Source: Wenzhouxiangella sediminis (lineage in GTDB: Bacteria; Pseudomonadota; Gammaproteobacteria; Xanthomonadales; Wenzhouxiangellaceae). From it: a stretch of 38,364 nucleotides of DNA. Location: contig NZ_QUZK01000053.1 of assembly GCF_003410055.1 (NCBI RefSeq), forward strand, positions 1 to 38,364, in the 5' to 3' direction. Below the pieces are notes generated by a model, which saw only the letters and a program-made list of their open reading frames with translations, did no database searches and had not been told where the DNA came from. The first letter of the stretch is position 1. Each line of letters begins with the position of its first letter. The position numbers and the translations under genes are program-made. Positions 1-8,187 of the stretch are shown here, piece after piece.

Positions 1-48
1 GATAAACTCCTGATTTACAGTACGTATCAATGGGCAGTTACACAAATC

Positions 49-738
49 TCAGGACAGTCCCTGGAGCGCTGATTGATGTAGGAGAAAGAGCGTTACACCG
101 GAGAGCCCTGCGGAGATGGCGACCCAGAATATATTCCTTGATTGCTCAAAACAGTTCTGCTTGCCTTCATGAATCCAACTCCAAGCTACTAACCCGATCC
201 ACGCCGGCATTAGCAGGGCTGACTTGATGGTGAGTAGGAAGGCCAGGGAAAGGGAAATACCTGCAATTATGGCGCTTAGGCGCTTTTGTCGGAGGACAAG
301 CCAGGCTGAAAATAAAACGAAGAAGGACGCCATGGTGTCCGCGCGAAAGCTGCTGGCGTGTTGTAATACAAAGCTGAAGCTAGCGAGCGAAAAGGCGGAG
401 AAGATCGCGCTGGGGTTTGATAGGAACTGGCGGCCTATGAGGTAAACGAGTACACACGTCCCCAGAAATACTGACCATATTGTAAGACGAGCTGCAATAA
501 TCTGGTCAATTTCGCTTGTTCCGACATTGGGAAGCCAGCCAAACAGTTGAGCATGAAAAGTCTGAAGCGGTTGGGACAATTGTCCAGATGCTAGCAGGTA
601 GACTTTGGAGAGATAGTTGTACTCGTCCCAATTCGCTCCGAGGTTTCGCGACAGTTCCAGGCAAGCAGCAAGGCAGAGTGTAACCCCAAGGGTCAGGGCC
701 ACTGTGTTTACTGAGGGCCTTTGGCTGGCGATATTCAT
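49..738 (-). CDS. Truncated GT-C type (PMT/ArnT-like) membrane glycosyltransferase
   Basis: The 229-residue product opens with a membrane segment (about residues 12-32) followed by an acidic loop motif, NWDEYNYLS, like the Asp-Glu motif in the first periplasmic loop of dolichol- or undecaprenyl-phosphate-dependent GT-C enzymes. Further hydrophobic helices follow, and RADT near residue 132 resembles the family's second conserved loop. GT-C enzymes are usually 450-600 residues, so the TGA at 49-51 leaves roughly half a protein. The frame stays open for the 16 codons left in the window, so this may be a nonsense truncation or pseudogene. A start at 738 is supported only by a weak GATGAA upstream. 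Its place beside two pilin genes would suit pilin or glycan decoration. The family call rests on motif shape alone. Confidence 0.5.
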   Translation of the reverse strand: MNIASQRPSVNTVALTLGVTLCLAACLELSRNLGANWDEYNYLSKVYLLASGQLSQPLQTFHAQLFGWLPNVGTSEIDQIIAARLTIWSVFLGTCVLVYLIGRQFLSNPSAIFSAFSLASFSFVLQHASSFRADTMASFFVLFSAWLVLRQKRLSAIIAGISLSLAFLLTIKSALLMPAWIGLVAWSWIHEGKQNCFEQSRNIFWVAISAGLSGVTLFLLHQSALQGLS

Positions 739-1126
739 TTCATCTTTTCTGATGCAAGGCCTAACGTAACCCGCTTGGTCTATTTGGTAGGCTTATCTGT
801 CTGGGGTCTGAAGTCAAGTCTATCGCCATTTGCGCCCTGAGGTTTCGGAGCGCCTGGTGTCGTCCTCGGATACGATTGCGTGCTCCTTAATAAGTAGCGC
901 CCAGGGCTGACGGCTAGTCGTGCAATTCCAGCGCTGCAGTGGGAGCGTTTGTCCTCTGTTACCTATCCTTGTTTCGAGCAGTTCCTCAGGGATATGGCGC
1001 TTGGGGATTTTATTCGGTTTGGTTGTTGGGCATGAGCGAGTTTGCGCCATGGAAAGGAAAACCCCCGCAGAGCGGGGGTTCCTAAGTCTTGGCTTACGCC
1101 AATTTACCGATCAAGATGTTACTCGA
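739..1126. other. Non-coding gap with pilin terminator
   Basis: This is 388 bases between the truncated glycosyltransferase and the end of the first pilin. Apart from the terminator at 1058-1084 I see no recognisable gene. A 76-codon minus-strand frame (820-1050) starts just beyond the terminator but has no family signature and no clear ribosome site. Confidence 0.5.
1058..1084 (-). terminator. Rho-independent terminator of pilin 1
   Basis: A perfect 9-bp stem AACCCCCGC / GCGGGGGTT with a 3-base loop (1060-1068 and 1072-1080). In the minus direction it is followed by a short T-rich run (TTTTCCTTT). It lies 47 bases beyond the pilin stop codon, so it most simply ends the pilin transcript. Confidence 0.8.
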
Positions 1127-1576
1127 TCAGGTGCCGCGGCATTCGGCAGCGACGTGCTGCTGATTGGCGTGGGTGGAAGTGCAGTTCCACTGAATCGAGT
1201 CGCCGATACTGCCCTGAGTCGGTGTAAACGTGAAGGTGCCGGCGGAGGTGCCATCGCTTCCGGTGCTGTTAATGGTGATCACGCCAGCGGCAATGCCGAC
1301 ATTGTCGCAGCGCGGAGTCGCAACCTGAGCCGGGTTGACGCCAACCTCATTGGCGGTCAGCGAAGCGTCCGTGGCCACAACACCGTTGGCCTGTGCAGTT
1401 TCGGAGACTGCCAGCTTCAGCGAGGAAGCCAGGTTAACGCACTCCGAGTTGGCGGTGCGAATCGAGTAGTTCTGGTAGGCCGGAATGGCAATCGCCATCA
1501 GAATGGCCAGAATGGCGATCACGATCATCAGTTCGATGAGAGTGAAACCGCCTTGTTTGCGCATGGTCGTGGTCAT
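1127..1576 (-). CDS. pilA: Type IV major pilin (PilA-like), pilin 1
   Basis: A 149-residue structural pilin. A short positive leader ending MRKQGG is followed by the class III signal [16 protein letters not shown], cut by prepilin peptidase before the Phe and carrying the Glu at +5 needed for assembly. The hydrophobic N-terminal helix leads to a pilin globular domain with a Cys pair near the C terminus (WNC and AEC) that would form the D-loop disulfide, plus another pair (SEC, PRC). Length is typical of type IVa major pilins. Start at 1576 is supported by AAGGAGT just upstream. It has its own sigma-54-like promoter and its own terminator, so it is probably transcribed alone. It is a clear paralogue of the pilin just upstream. 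Confidence 0.93.
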   Translation of the reverse strand: MTTTMRKQGGFTLIELMIVIAILAILMAIAIPAYQNYSIRTANSECVNLASSLKLAVSETAQANGVVATDASLTANEVGVNPAQVATPRCDNVGIAAGVITINSTGSDGTSAGTFTFTPTQGSIGDSIQWNCTSTHANQQHVAAECRGT

Positions 1577-1670
1577 AATGACTCCTTTATGGTTGTCAAC
1601 AGTCTTCAGGTTGAACGTAAAACTTGGCTTTGGCCAAATCCGATTTTCGTTTCCCCTTCAAGGAATATAA

Positions 1671-1686
1671 TGCATGAAGCATGCCA
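1671..1686 (-). promoter_or_regulatory. Sigma-54 (RpoN) promoter of pilin 1
   Basis: Minus strand reads TGGCATG-CTTC-ATGCA. This matches the -24/-12 consensus TGGCACG-N4-TTGCA with the invariant GG and GC ten bases apart. Transcription would start near 1660, giving a leader of about 85 bases before the pilin ATG. PilR-activated RpoN promoters are the known mode of control for type IV pilins in Pseudomonas. Confidence 0.7.
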
Positions 1687-1782
1687 TCCAGGCAACTGGG
1701 TGCGAATTAGGCCAGGGCTCAGCGTGGTAATTTGCGGACTGTACGACTGTAGGCCTGTAGATTTGGCCTGATTTAAGCCCGG

Positions 1783-1799
1783 GTGACAATTTTTGTCAC
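1783..1799. promoter_or_regulatory. Inverted repeat, possible activator site upstream of pilin 1
   Basis: GTGACAA-TTT-TTGTCAC, a perfect 7-bp inverted repeat about 120-140 bases upstream of the predicted pilin start site. That is the usual distance for an enhancer bound by an NtrC-type activator, and it contains TGTC on both strands, the core word reported for PilR sites. It could instead be a weak hairpin after pilin 2, but no T-run follows in either direction. Confidence 0.4.
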
Positions 1800-1835
1800 G
1801 TTGCGTCATTTTTGGTCGCTCTTGTCTGGCTGGAG

Positions 1836-2261
1836 CTAAGGGGTTCGGCAGTTTGGGGGTACATATCGTGCGTCCCCGGCCCTCAGTTCACACAGCCAGG
1901 TAATTCCGCCGTCAGACGCAATCGTTGGGCTGAGCGTGATGACTGGATCGGGCGTTGCGCCTGTATTGCGGGTGGTTACGGTTATTACGCCACTTCCGTC
2001 ATTGGCAAGTTCCACGGCGTCCACATATTCAGATTGCTGACTGGCGTGCCCAGTATTGGTCGGTGTGGGACTTTGGTTGGCGCTAACGGCTTCCGCTACG
2101 GCGAGCTTCACGGGTGCGGCCGCATATACGCCTTCACTGACGCGAGCGCGGATCGTGAACTGCTCGTAGGTCGGCATGGCGATGGCAACAAGGATCGCGA
2201 GAACCGCTATAACGATCATCAGTTCGATAAGTGTAAAGCCGTGGTTCTTTGTCTGATTCAT
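1836..2261 (-). CDS. Type IV pilin, second paralogue (pilin 2)
   Basis: A second structural pilin, about 141 residues from the ATG at 2261. A short leader MNQTKNHG precedes the methylated-Phe segment [16 protein letters not shown] with Glu at +5, then a globular domain and a C-terminal Cys pair (WLC and PNC). An in-frame ATG at 2288 would give an unusually long 17-residue leader. I prefer 2261 because pilin leaders are short and a sigma-54-like element would place the start site near 2287. It shares the helix and D-loop layout with pilin 1 but differs strongly in the globular part, so it may be an alternative major pilin or minor subunit. No terminator is evident between the two pilins. Confidence 0.88.
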   Translation of the reverse strand: MNQTKNHGFTLIELMIVIAVLAILVAIAMPTYEQFTIRARVSEGVYAAAPVKLAVAEAVSANQSPTPTNTGHASQQSEYVDAVELANDGSGVITVTTRNTGATPDPVITLSPTIASDGGITWLCELRAGDARYVPPNCRTP

Positions 2262-2296
2262 AGCGCGTTCCCGCCTGGAGTGATGCAAGAAATCCC

Positions 2297-2312
2297 TGCA
2301 ATTCTCGTGGCA
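2297..2312 (-). promoter_or_regulatory. Sigma-54-like promoter of pilin 2 (imperfect)
   Basis: Minus strand TGCCACG-AGAA-TTGCA matches the RpoN consensus with correct -24/-12 spacing, except that the second base of the normally invariant GG is C. It lies 36 bases upstream of the preferred ATG. The departure at a key position makes it a weaker call than the pilin 1 promoter. Confidence 0.4.
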
Positions 2313-2324
2313 TGAGGGTTAAGG

Positions 2325-2340
2325 TGTGACGGGCGTCACA
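2325..2340. promoter_or_regulatory. CRP/Vfr/Clp-type binding site
   Basis: TGTGA-CGGGCG-TCACA, an exact match to the CRP-family palindrome TGTGA-N6-TCACA. It lies between pilin 2 and the divergent membrane protein gene, 13 bases upstream of the sigma-54-like element. CRP-family proteins (Vfr, Clp) control pili and virulence in Pseudomonas and Xanthomonas. An identical-pattern site lies at 10626-10641. Confidence 0.7.
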
Positions 2341-2566
2341 TTACTGTTCGCGCGATGCCATGCACCCGCGTCACTGTCGAAGCCGGTGCCTAGGCGTGGC
2401 CTCTAGAATGGTCGCATACGTCGTTGCGTTCAGTCCGAGCAATGTAAGCAAGGATTTCCGAGGGGCGCCCAGCCCGCGGCAGCCCTATCGCTGCGCGGCT
2501 GCCCACTGTACTATCCTGAAGTAGCAATTGGCGCTTAGGTTGGGTGCGGCCGCGTGATATTGGTAA

Positions 2567-4300
2567 GTGTCGGAAATGAATAGAAGGCTATATCCAGCTC
2601 TTCCGGGCCTTTCGAGTGGTTGGATTCCTGTTTGGCGCTTGGAGCCATTCTGGGCTTTTTCTGCATGCTGGATCGTGGTCGCGATTATGCTATACAGCTT
2701 CGGCAGTCCGCCTGCGGGGCCCGCAGTTTTTCCAGACGAGGTGTGCCGCCTGGGTTGGGCACGATTGCTATCTGGGGTCGGCCCGCACTATGAAATGTCT
2801 CCCGGCGCATACTGCCAACCCTACTACCCGCTGCTGCTTGCTCCCTTCCAATGGCTGACGCAAGAACCTCAAGGTACACAGCGAATTGTTTTCGCAATAA
2901 ATACTGCCACAGCCGCGGTATGTCTACCCTTGGCGATTCGGTTGGGGATCCGGCATTTTTCAATGAATGCGCGTGCCGCTTGGTCCGCTGGAGTGGCAGT
3001 CTTAGCCTATCCCTCGCTGACTCTGTACAGTCATCACGCGTTGCCGGAAACCATCATCTTTGCGGGTATGCTGCTTGCCTTTGCATTTTGGTGTAGCTGG
3101 GTTGCGCTTCCAACGTGGCGGCGGTTCTTCCTTCTGCTGGCAACGAGCTTTGCGCTCTATGCGCTTCATAGAAAGATGTTGGTTCTGCCCGTTATGCTAA
3201 TCGGAGGTGCCGCAGTTGGCTGCTGTATAAGCAAAAAAGCAGAATACCGAACCCGCTTTCTGTTGGCTGCGCTTGGTTTTGTGGTTGTGCTTGCGCTTGA
3301 TGAGCTAGTAAAGCGTCTAGTGCTTTCAGGCCACTTTCGCGCGGGTGACGCAGGTGCGCTAGACTTGCTAGCTCATCTGGGTTCGCTAGAAAACGTTGTG
3401 CAAGCAACCGGTAGAGGCGCTGGGATACTTGCGTATGGCACTTTAACTACAGGCGGCTGCATATGGTTGGCAATCGCCGTAGCGCTGGAGGGCGTGCGTT
3501 TGCGGAGCTGGAACAGGCGCAGCCGCTTGGATTGCATCCTGACAAAGGCGGCCTTTCCCGTCATCATGGTTTTGGTGCTAGGACTAGTAACCGCGCTTAA
3601 GTTCGTGACGGGGGAGCGCTTTGACTTCTGGTTCTATGGTCGGCATGTGGACGCAGCCTTGGCGCTTGCGATGATTCCCGCAGTGGCAGTGATTTCGGAG
3701 AAGTGGTCGAATTGCAACATATTAGTTAAGGCCCTCGCGTTGCCGTTCGCCGCCTTCCTGGTTTTAGCTGCCACAATTCAAGGGCCGCCGTGGGCTGACT
3801 TCTCTCAAGTCCATACGGTTGGCGCAGGCGGCGTCATGGATTGGTTGTACCAGGCTGGAGACCGTTGGTCACTTTTAGTCTACTGCGGTTTGGTCTTCTT
3901 GATAACTACTTTCATGTGCTTGGCGAACCTTAGAGGGCGGCTTCGGTTCCTCGCGCTCGCGCCATTTGCCGTAATTACAACGATGACGCACATTACTTCA
4001 GAACCTTTTAAGGGCGTGCCACTGAATGAGGCTATTCCGTATTCCGCCGCTACTGTGCTTCGTGAGGCGCGCCACTGCCACATCTACTGGGATGCCCGCA
4101 ACGGTGGGAGATTTAGGCAGCATCAATACTTCAGGGTTCAATACTATTTTCCACAATGTTCTATAGAAATAATTCCTGCAAATAGCCTTGCGGAACCAGG
4201 GGGTTTCGTTATAGCAAGGCGCTCATATGCGTCGTGTCAGTCAGAGGTCGAGTGCCATGATCTGCATCCAGATCTTGTGCTGTATGAGATTGTAAAGTAG
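2567..4300 (+). CDS. Polytopic GT-C-like membrane protein, putative glycosyltransferase
   Basis: A 577-residue integral membrane protein with about ten hydrophobic helices. An acidic motif (FPDEVCRLG) follows the first helix, at the place where GT-C glycosyltransferases (PMT/ArnT, family 39) carry their Asp-Glu catalytic loop. A large periplasmic-looking C-terminal domain follows the last helix. This fits an enzyme moving sugars from a polyprenyl-phosphate donor across the membrane face. The start is uncertain: GTG at 2567 or ATG at 2576, neither with a good ribosome site. Divergent from the pilins and sharing their upstream region, it is a candidate pilin or glycan glycosyltransferase, which is inference from position. 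Base composition is more A+T rich than the core genes further right. Confidence 0.6.
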   Translation: MSEMNRRLYPALPGLSSGWIPVWRLEPFWAFSACWIVVAIMLYSFGSPPAGPAVFPDEVCRLGWARLLSGVGPHYEMSPGAYCQPYYPLLLAPFQWLTQEPQGTQRIVFAINTATAAVCLPLAIRLGIRHFSMNARAAWSAGVAVLAYPSLTLYSHHALPETIIFAGMLLAFAFWCSWVALPTWRRFFLLLATSFALYALHRKMLVLPVMLIGGAAVGCCISKKAEYRTRFLLAALGFVVVLALDELVKRLVLSGHFRAGDAGALDLLAHLGSLENVVQATGRGAGILAYGTLTTGGCIWLAIAVALEGVRLRSWNRRSRLDCILTKAAFPVIMVLVLGLVTALKFVTGERFDFWFYGRHVDAALALAMIPAVAVISEKWSNCNILVKALALPFAAFLVLAATIQGPPWADFSQVHTVGAGGVMDWLYQAGDRWSLLVYCGLVFLITTFMCLANLRGRLRFLALAPFAVITTMTHITSEPFKGVPLNEAIPYSAATVLREARHCHIYWDARNGGRFRQHQYFRVQYYFPQCSIEIIPANSLAEPGGFVIARRSYASCQSEVECHDLHPDLVLYEIVK

Positions 4301-4851
4301 GGTCTATGCTTAAAGCACTCTGATGCTGATAGTTATGCGGTATGAAGTGGGGTGGAGCGCTTGCACCTGATCGTCGCGCCATAAACCAGCTTCCACTGTC
4401 ATTGGTTCGTAGCTAGTGGGCCCATGGGAATAGGCGGGTTTATCCAACTGGTCTAAGAGCGTTGTGATGCAAGTTCTCCTGCTTCGGATCCGGGGCGGGG
4501 TTGAGAGAAGCAATGCCGGTACAAACGCTCGACTCGTGATCGCCGCCAAGTCAGAAGATTCGGGAGCGCGACTCGGAGTGTGGCGCGATGTACGGCAACA
4601 GGCAGGGCTTTTGACCGCGCTAGTGACCGCCTTTTCTGGGTTCCTCTGGTTCGCCGCGTCTCCGCCGAGAGCAAAACCGCGATAGCCAGGTCAGGTATCA
4701 GTATGCTGAGGGCTCGGGTCGGCCTCACTTGATCCTCGACACTAGTGGCAAGCTCGCGGATCATGAGCGCATCGAACAGAAGAGTCAGCAAGAGTGTGCT
4801 TCGCCGGCTTTGATCTTTCCGGTTAGATTTGACCTTCTCAGCGTAGCTCAT
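4301..4851 (-). pseudogene. Remnant of a truncated membrane-protein gene at the operon end
   Basis: The stop of the pyruvyl transferase gene overlaps an ATG in the ATGA style (4848-4851) seen twice more upstream in this operon. This implies a further gene once followed. The first 60 or so residues look genuine: a basic start, then two hydrophobic segments (STLLLTLLFDALMIREL and ALSILIPDLAIAVLLSA), like the start of an O-antigen polymerase or ligase. The frame then turns Arg-rich and ends at 4453; another frame stays open to 4310. I read this as the 5' stub of a decayed gene, followed by non-coding sequence up to the convergent gene at 4300. The family is a guess. Confidence 0.35.
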
Positions 4852-6089
4852 GTCGGCTGGCGATTTGCAGCATGCTCAACAGCCGCCTTATAAATCAGGC
4901 CTATCTGCTGAAATGCGAGGTCGCGGACTTCCGGAAGCTGAGCCGAGATCTTGCTTCTTATCTGTGGCTCGTTGCGTAGGGTTCGGTCGAACATTCTGAG
5001 TAAATGCTCTGTCTGGCATTTATCATAGTTGATGGCCTGGTCGCCGAGAGAGAAGTTGGAGAGCACTTCCGAATACTTGTGGCTCCATCCGACGACGAGG
5101 CACGGAACTTCTTCTGAAATGGCGCCTACCATGGCGTGAAACCTCGATGTTACGAGGCATCGGAAGGTTGCTGTCAGTTCACGAAGTGATTCGGTGTCTA
5201 ACTCCCGATCGACTAGTCTGCAGCCGTTCTGGTAGCTCAACCTGGCGTGAATCGCGCGGCAAAGCGGTAAGTCATTATTGTGTTCGCGCTCCGAGTCGGG
5301 GCGGGCACTGTGAGAAAACAGGACAACCTGATGTCCTCTTTCGACTATGGTGTTGATGAAATCCGCCAGTGTTTCGACGTAGTCGATTCCGGCTCTAGCG
5401 GCCTTGCCCGCGGCGACAGCGCTAGGTGCAACTCCTATGACGCTTGCGGGGCGGCTGTGGCAGTGTTCCTGCGGGGCTGTTCTGCTTCGGTGTCGCTTGC
5501 GGATCGACGGAAATGCGAACGCGAGATCGGTTGCTTGGGAAACATTGGTGAGTCCGATCGATTGGATGTGGGAAAAAGTGATACTGCCGCGCGCAAATAT
5601 GTGGTGCAGTCGAGGCAGAAAAGTTCGCGCCGCCAGGCGGTTTAGCCGTGATTCGAAAGGTCCTATCGCCTGGGCGACCTTCACCACGGGTAGGCGCATG
5701 AGCAAGCCAGGTAGCAAGACGGCAATGTTGTAGATGAGAAAATTCAGCCGTCCGTCGTTGAAGCTGATGCCGCACTGGTCAACGTAGATGTCCGCCTGGT
5801 GCAGTGCTCGGACAGTCTGCGAGCGCCGAATGAGCCAGGGGCGAAGTGGCTTGAATAACCGGTGAAGCAGGCACAGAGGGATAATTGCCAGCACCAGGGC
5901 AATGGGAGAGGCAGGGACGATGCGCAGGCTTTCAAAACCGTTGCGTTCGGTGTCCTGGGGCGGATAGAGGCTCAACAATGCAAACCGGGCCTCTCCGTCG
6001 AGCGATCCGATGCCGTGGATGAGCGTCTCGAGCATCGCCGATGCCCCCTTGTTGCCATACAGCGCTGAACCGATCACAGCGTAATTCAT
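4848..6089 (-). CDS. Polysaccharide pyruvyl transferase family protein
   Basis: About 413 residues. The N-terminal motif GNKGASAML (about residues 13-21) and the late SRFHAM motif (about 315) are hallmarks of the CsaB/WcaK/AmsJ pyruvyl transferase family, which transfers pyruvate from phosphoenolpyruvate to a sugar hydroxyl to form a ketal and adds negative charge to surface glycans. Length is in the normal range. The ATG at 6089 overlaps the stop of the preceding gene (ATGA), with GGTGG about 8 bases upstream, and gives the usual MNYAVIG opening. An in-frame start at 6116 would extend 9 residues into the neighbour. It is translationally coupled in the polysaccharide operon. The acceptor sugar cannot be told from sequence. 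Confidence 0.85.
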   Translation of the reverse strand: MNYAVIGSALYGNKGASAMLETLIHGIGSLDGEARFALLSLYPPQDTERNGFESLRIVPASPIALVLAIIPLCLLHRLFKPLRPWLIRRSQTVRALHQADIYVDQCGISFNDGRLNFLIYNIAVLLPGLLMRLPVVKVAQAIGPFESRLNRLAARTFLPRLHHIFARGSITFSHIQSIGLTNVSQATDLAFAFPSIRKRHRSRTAPQEHCHSRPASVIGVAPSAVAAGKAARAGIDYVETLADFINTIVERGHQVVLFSHSARPDSEREHNNDLPLCRAIHARLSYQNGCRLVDRELDTESLRELTATFRCLVTSRFHAMVGAISEEVPCLVVGWSHKYSEVLSNFSLGDQAINYDKCQTEHLLRMFDRTLRNEPQIRSKISAQLPEVRDLAFQQIGLIYKAAVEHAANRQPT

Positions 6090-7021
6090 TCGTTCATCCA
6101 CCTTCGGGCGCGGCACGACACCAGTACTGCCGCTAGGGCCAGGTCGGCCAACAGGTTATAGATGCGCGTGATAATTGCAAGAAGTGCGGCCTGTTCCAGG
6201 TTGAAGTAGTGGATGCAAAGGCCCACGAGCACACCCTCACGCACGCCGATGCCGCTCGGCGCGAAAAAGGCCAGCGAGCCAAGGATGCCTGCGAGCATGT
6301 AAAAGGCCACCAGCGGTGCCCACATGTCGACGGTGACGCCGTACAGCGAATGCGTGATCAGTACGAAGGCAACGCCGTTCAGCACCCTAGGCACAAGATA
6401 ACCCGCTTGCATTTTCGCCAGAAATCGCCCGGACATTCTAGCGGACTTGGGAGGTTTCGGCTGACGGAGGAATCGGTAGAGAAACTCAGTCAGTCGCTCA
6501 GTGGTTGGTCGGTGGAGCAGTGCCAGAACCGGTAGAAGCAGTAATAGAGGCGAGAGCATCTGAATGCTAATGGCCGAATCCGTCAGGGCGACGGCCAGAA
6601 CGATGGGGATGGCCGGAACGGTAGACGCCAGCAACAGGAACAGCGTTTCCAAGGCGAACGAGTTCAATAGTGTTGCCAGTTCAATCCCTCGGGCCCGGGC
6701 GGTGGCGGCCCTGTAGGCGTAGGACCAAGCCTTGCCCGGAAGGTATTTCAGCAGCCAGGCTGCGATGTAGACCTCGACCGCGTCGAGCCTCCCAAGGGAC
6801 TCTGCCCTTGCCGAGCGGTTCAGGATCGACCGCCACAGAAGCGCCGATACAGCAACGGCCAAAGCGAAACAGGCAACAGCGACGGCCGTCAATGGATCCG
6901 GCGTCAGGCATGCTCCTTCCGTGGCTTGCAGGTGTTCTGCTAGAGCAATGGCAAAGAAGTAACCGACGGCCCCAAGGGAGACCGCCGTCAGCGACCGCCT
7001 GATCCATCTCCAAGCTCTCAT
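6086..7021 (-). CDS. Flippase-like membrane protein (lysylphosphatidylglycerol synthase TM family)
   Basis: About 311 residues with seven or eight membrane helices. WLLKYLPGKAWSYAYR and PSGIGVREGVLVG match the two conserved segments of the flippase-like family (AglD / MprF transmembrane region, UPF0104), often found in polysaccharide loci and thought to move or handle lipid-linked intermediates. The start at 7021 overlaps the stop of the preceding gene in ATGA form; an ATG at 7042 is possible but less likely. The gene sits between the nitroreductase-like and pyruvyl transferase genes with 4-base overlaps on both sides. A role in moving the lipid-linked glycan is inferred from family and position; no classical Wzx flippase is visible in the window. 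Confidence 0.82.
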   Translation of the reverse strand: MRAWRWIRRSLTAVSLGAVGYFFAIALAEHLQATEGACLTPDPLTAVAVACFALAVAVSALLWRSILNRSARAESLGRLDAVEVYIAAWLLKYLPGKAWSYAYRAATARARGIELATLLNSFALETLFLLLASTVPAIPIVLAVALTDSAISIQMLSPLLLLLPVLALLHRPTTERLTEFLYRFLRQPKPPKSARMSGRFLAKMQAGYLVPRVLNGVAFVLITHSLYGVTVDMWAPLVAFYMLAGILGSLAFFAPSGIGVREGVLVGLCIHYFNLEQAALLAIITRIYNLLADLALAAVLVSCRARRWMNE

Positions 7022-8121
7022 CTGGCCAGTTTGCCCCGGCATCGATTGAATGACCGGAAATACTCCAGTCCCTTCTTTCCGGAGTACGGCACCAGGCCCT
7101 CCGGGTCAGGATATCCGAAGCCGACAAGCATAGTCACACGTTGACTCGACTCCAGCCCGAGCAAACGTTGCATGCGCAATTCAAGGGGTTCGAAGTCCGG
7201 CCAGTTGATTACCGTTGAGGACAGCCCTAGCGTTTCAAGGCCTAGCAGAAAAGACATTGTCGCGAGGGAAGAATCGATATAGATGGCGTGGCGATCCCTG
7301 GGGCTAGCGTAATTGTCCAGGTTGCCGACGACAACGGCCAGCGCCGGAATCTGTTGAGCATAGCCCTTTGTGCCGAAGGGTACGGAAGCAACCCGTTTAA
7401 CAAGTTCCGGTTCGTCGTAGATCATAAATTCGTAGGGCTGGCGATTGCAGGCCGTCGGCGACAGCCCTGCAGAAGTTAGTGCCTTGTCGATGAGCGATCG
7501 CGGCACTGGCTCTTGGAGAAACCATCGAATCGACCGGCGACGCAGAGCGAGCTGGTGGAAATCCTCGTGGCCAAAAGGACATGCCGGACGGTTTCCGGCA
7601 GGATATGGTGCGTTCTCGTCCCCGTCCGAATCCGGTTGCTCGGTCCGCTTGAATGTTCGGAAGGCCTGCTCAGTCACAGATGTGACTTCGACGGTTTTGA
7701 AATAGCGGCGCAGGACATCTTGCGCCCAACGCAATTCTTGCTTGTCAGGACCCTTCTCGCTCTCGCCGCCTGATCGAAGACAGCGTCGGTATTGCTCGAC
7801 TGCATCCGCAATATACCCTTCCGCGAATCTGCTCCGCAGCGGACGCATGCTGAGGCCCTTCTCTATCCGGTGGATGCTCCGGCGTAGCTCTGCAGATCGA
7901 CGTGAGCGTGCTGAGAGACTCCTGTAGTAGTCTCTTCTGCCTCGCAAAACTGCGTATTGTTCGCGATTAAAGGTCGGGAATGCCAATGTTGCGTAAAGTG
8001 TCGCCAACAGACGGTTACTCGCAAAGATTTCGAGCGTGCCGCGGACGGCATAGTAATGTGCTCGCCGCACAGCGCGAAATTGTGCAAGGCTTTCTACGAT
8101 TCCCTTGATGAATTCAAGCAT
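7018..8121 (-). CDS. Nitroreductase-family protein of a polysaccharide operon
   Basis: A 367-residue protein. From about residue 195 on it has a nitroreductase fold signature: RRSIRWFLQEPVP with the FMN-contacting Arg/Ser pair, then LSPTACNRQPYEF and a late GFGYPDPE. Residues 1-190 form a separate helical, basic N-terminal region with RRSIHRIEKGLSMRP, which I do not recognise as a catalytic domain. Nitroreductase-like proteins of this two-part layout occur next to pyruvyl transferase genes, where they probably carry out a flavin-dependent redox step or have lost it. The ATG at 8121 has AGG a short way upstream. The stop overlaps the next gene. The substrate is unknown. Confidence 0.75.
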   Translation of the reverse strand: MLEFIKGIVESLAQFRAVRRAHYYAVRGTLEIFASNRLLATLYATLAFPTFNREQYAVLRGRRDYYRSLSARSRRSAELRRSIHRIEKGLSMRPLRSRFAEGYIADAVEQYRRCLRSGGESEKGPDKQELRWAQDVLRRYFKTVEVTSVTEQAFRTFKRTEQPDSDGDENAPYPAGNRPACPFGHEDFHQLALRRRSIRWFLQEPVPRSLIDKALTSAGLSPTACNRQPYEFMIYDEPELVKRVASVPFGTKGYAQQIPALAVVVGNLDNYASPRDRHAIYIDSSLATMSFLLGLETLGLSSTVINWPDFEPLELRMQRLLGLESSQRVTMLVGFGYPDPEGLVPYSGKKGLEYFRSFNRCRGKLAR

Positions 8122-8187
8122 CTAGGCGTACCTACAGCGCTGACGTTGCAATTCCTGACCTGTGAAGCCCTTAGTGATGAGAGAGGA

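Noticed and set aside
820-1050. 76-codon minus-strand frame after the pilin terminator
   Set aside because: No ribosome site, no family resemblance and no supporting context; kept as non-coding.
1783-1799. Inverted repeat as a terminator of pilin 2
   Set aside because: No T-run follows in the minus direction; its distance to the pilin 1 promoter makes a protein-binding site more likely.
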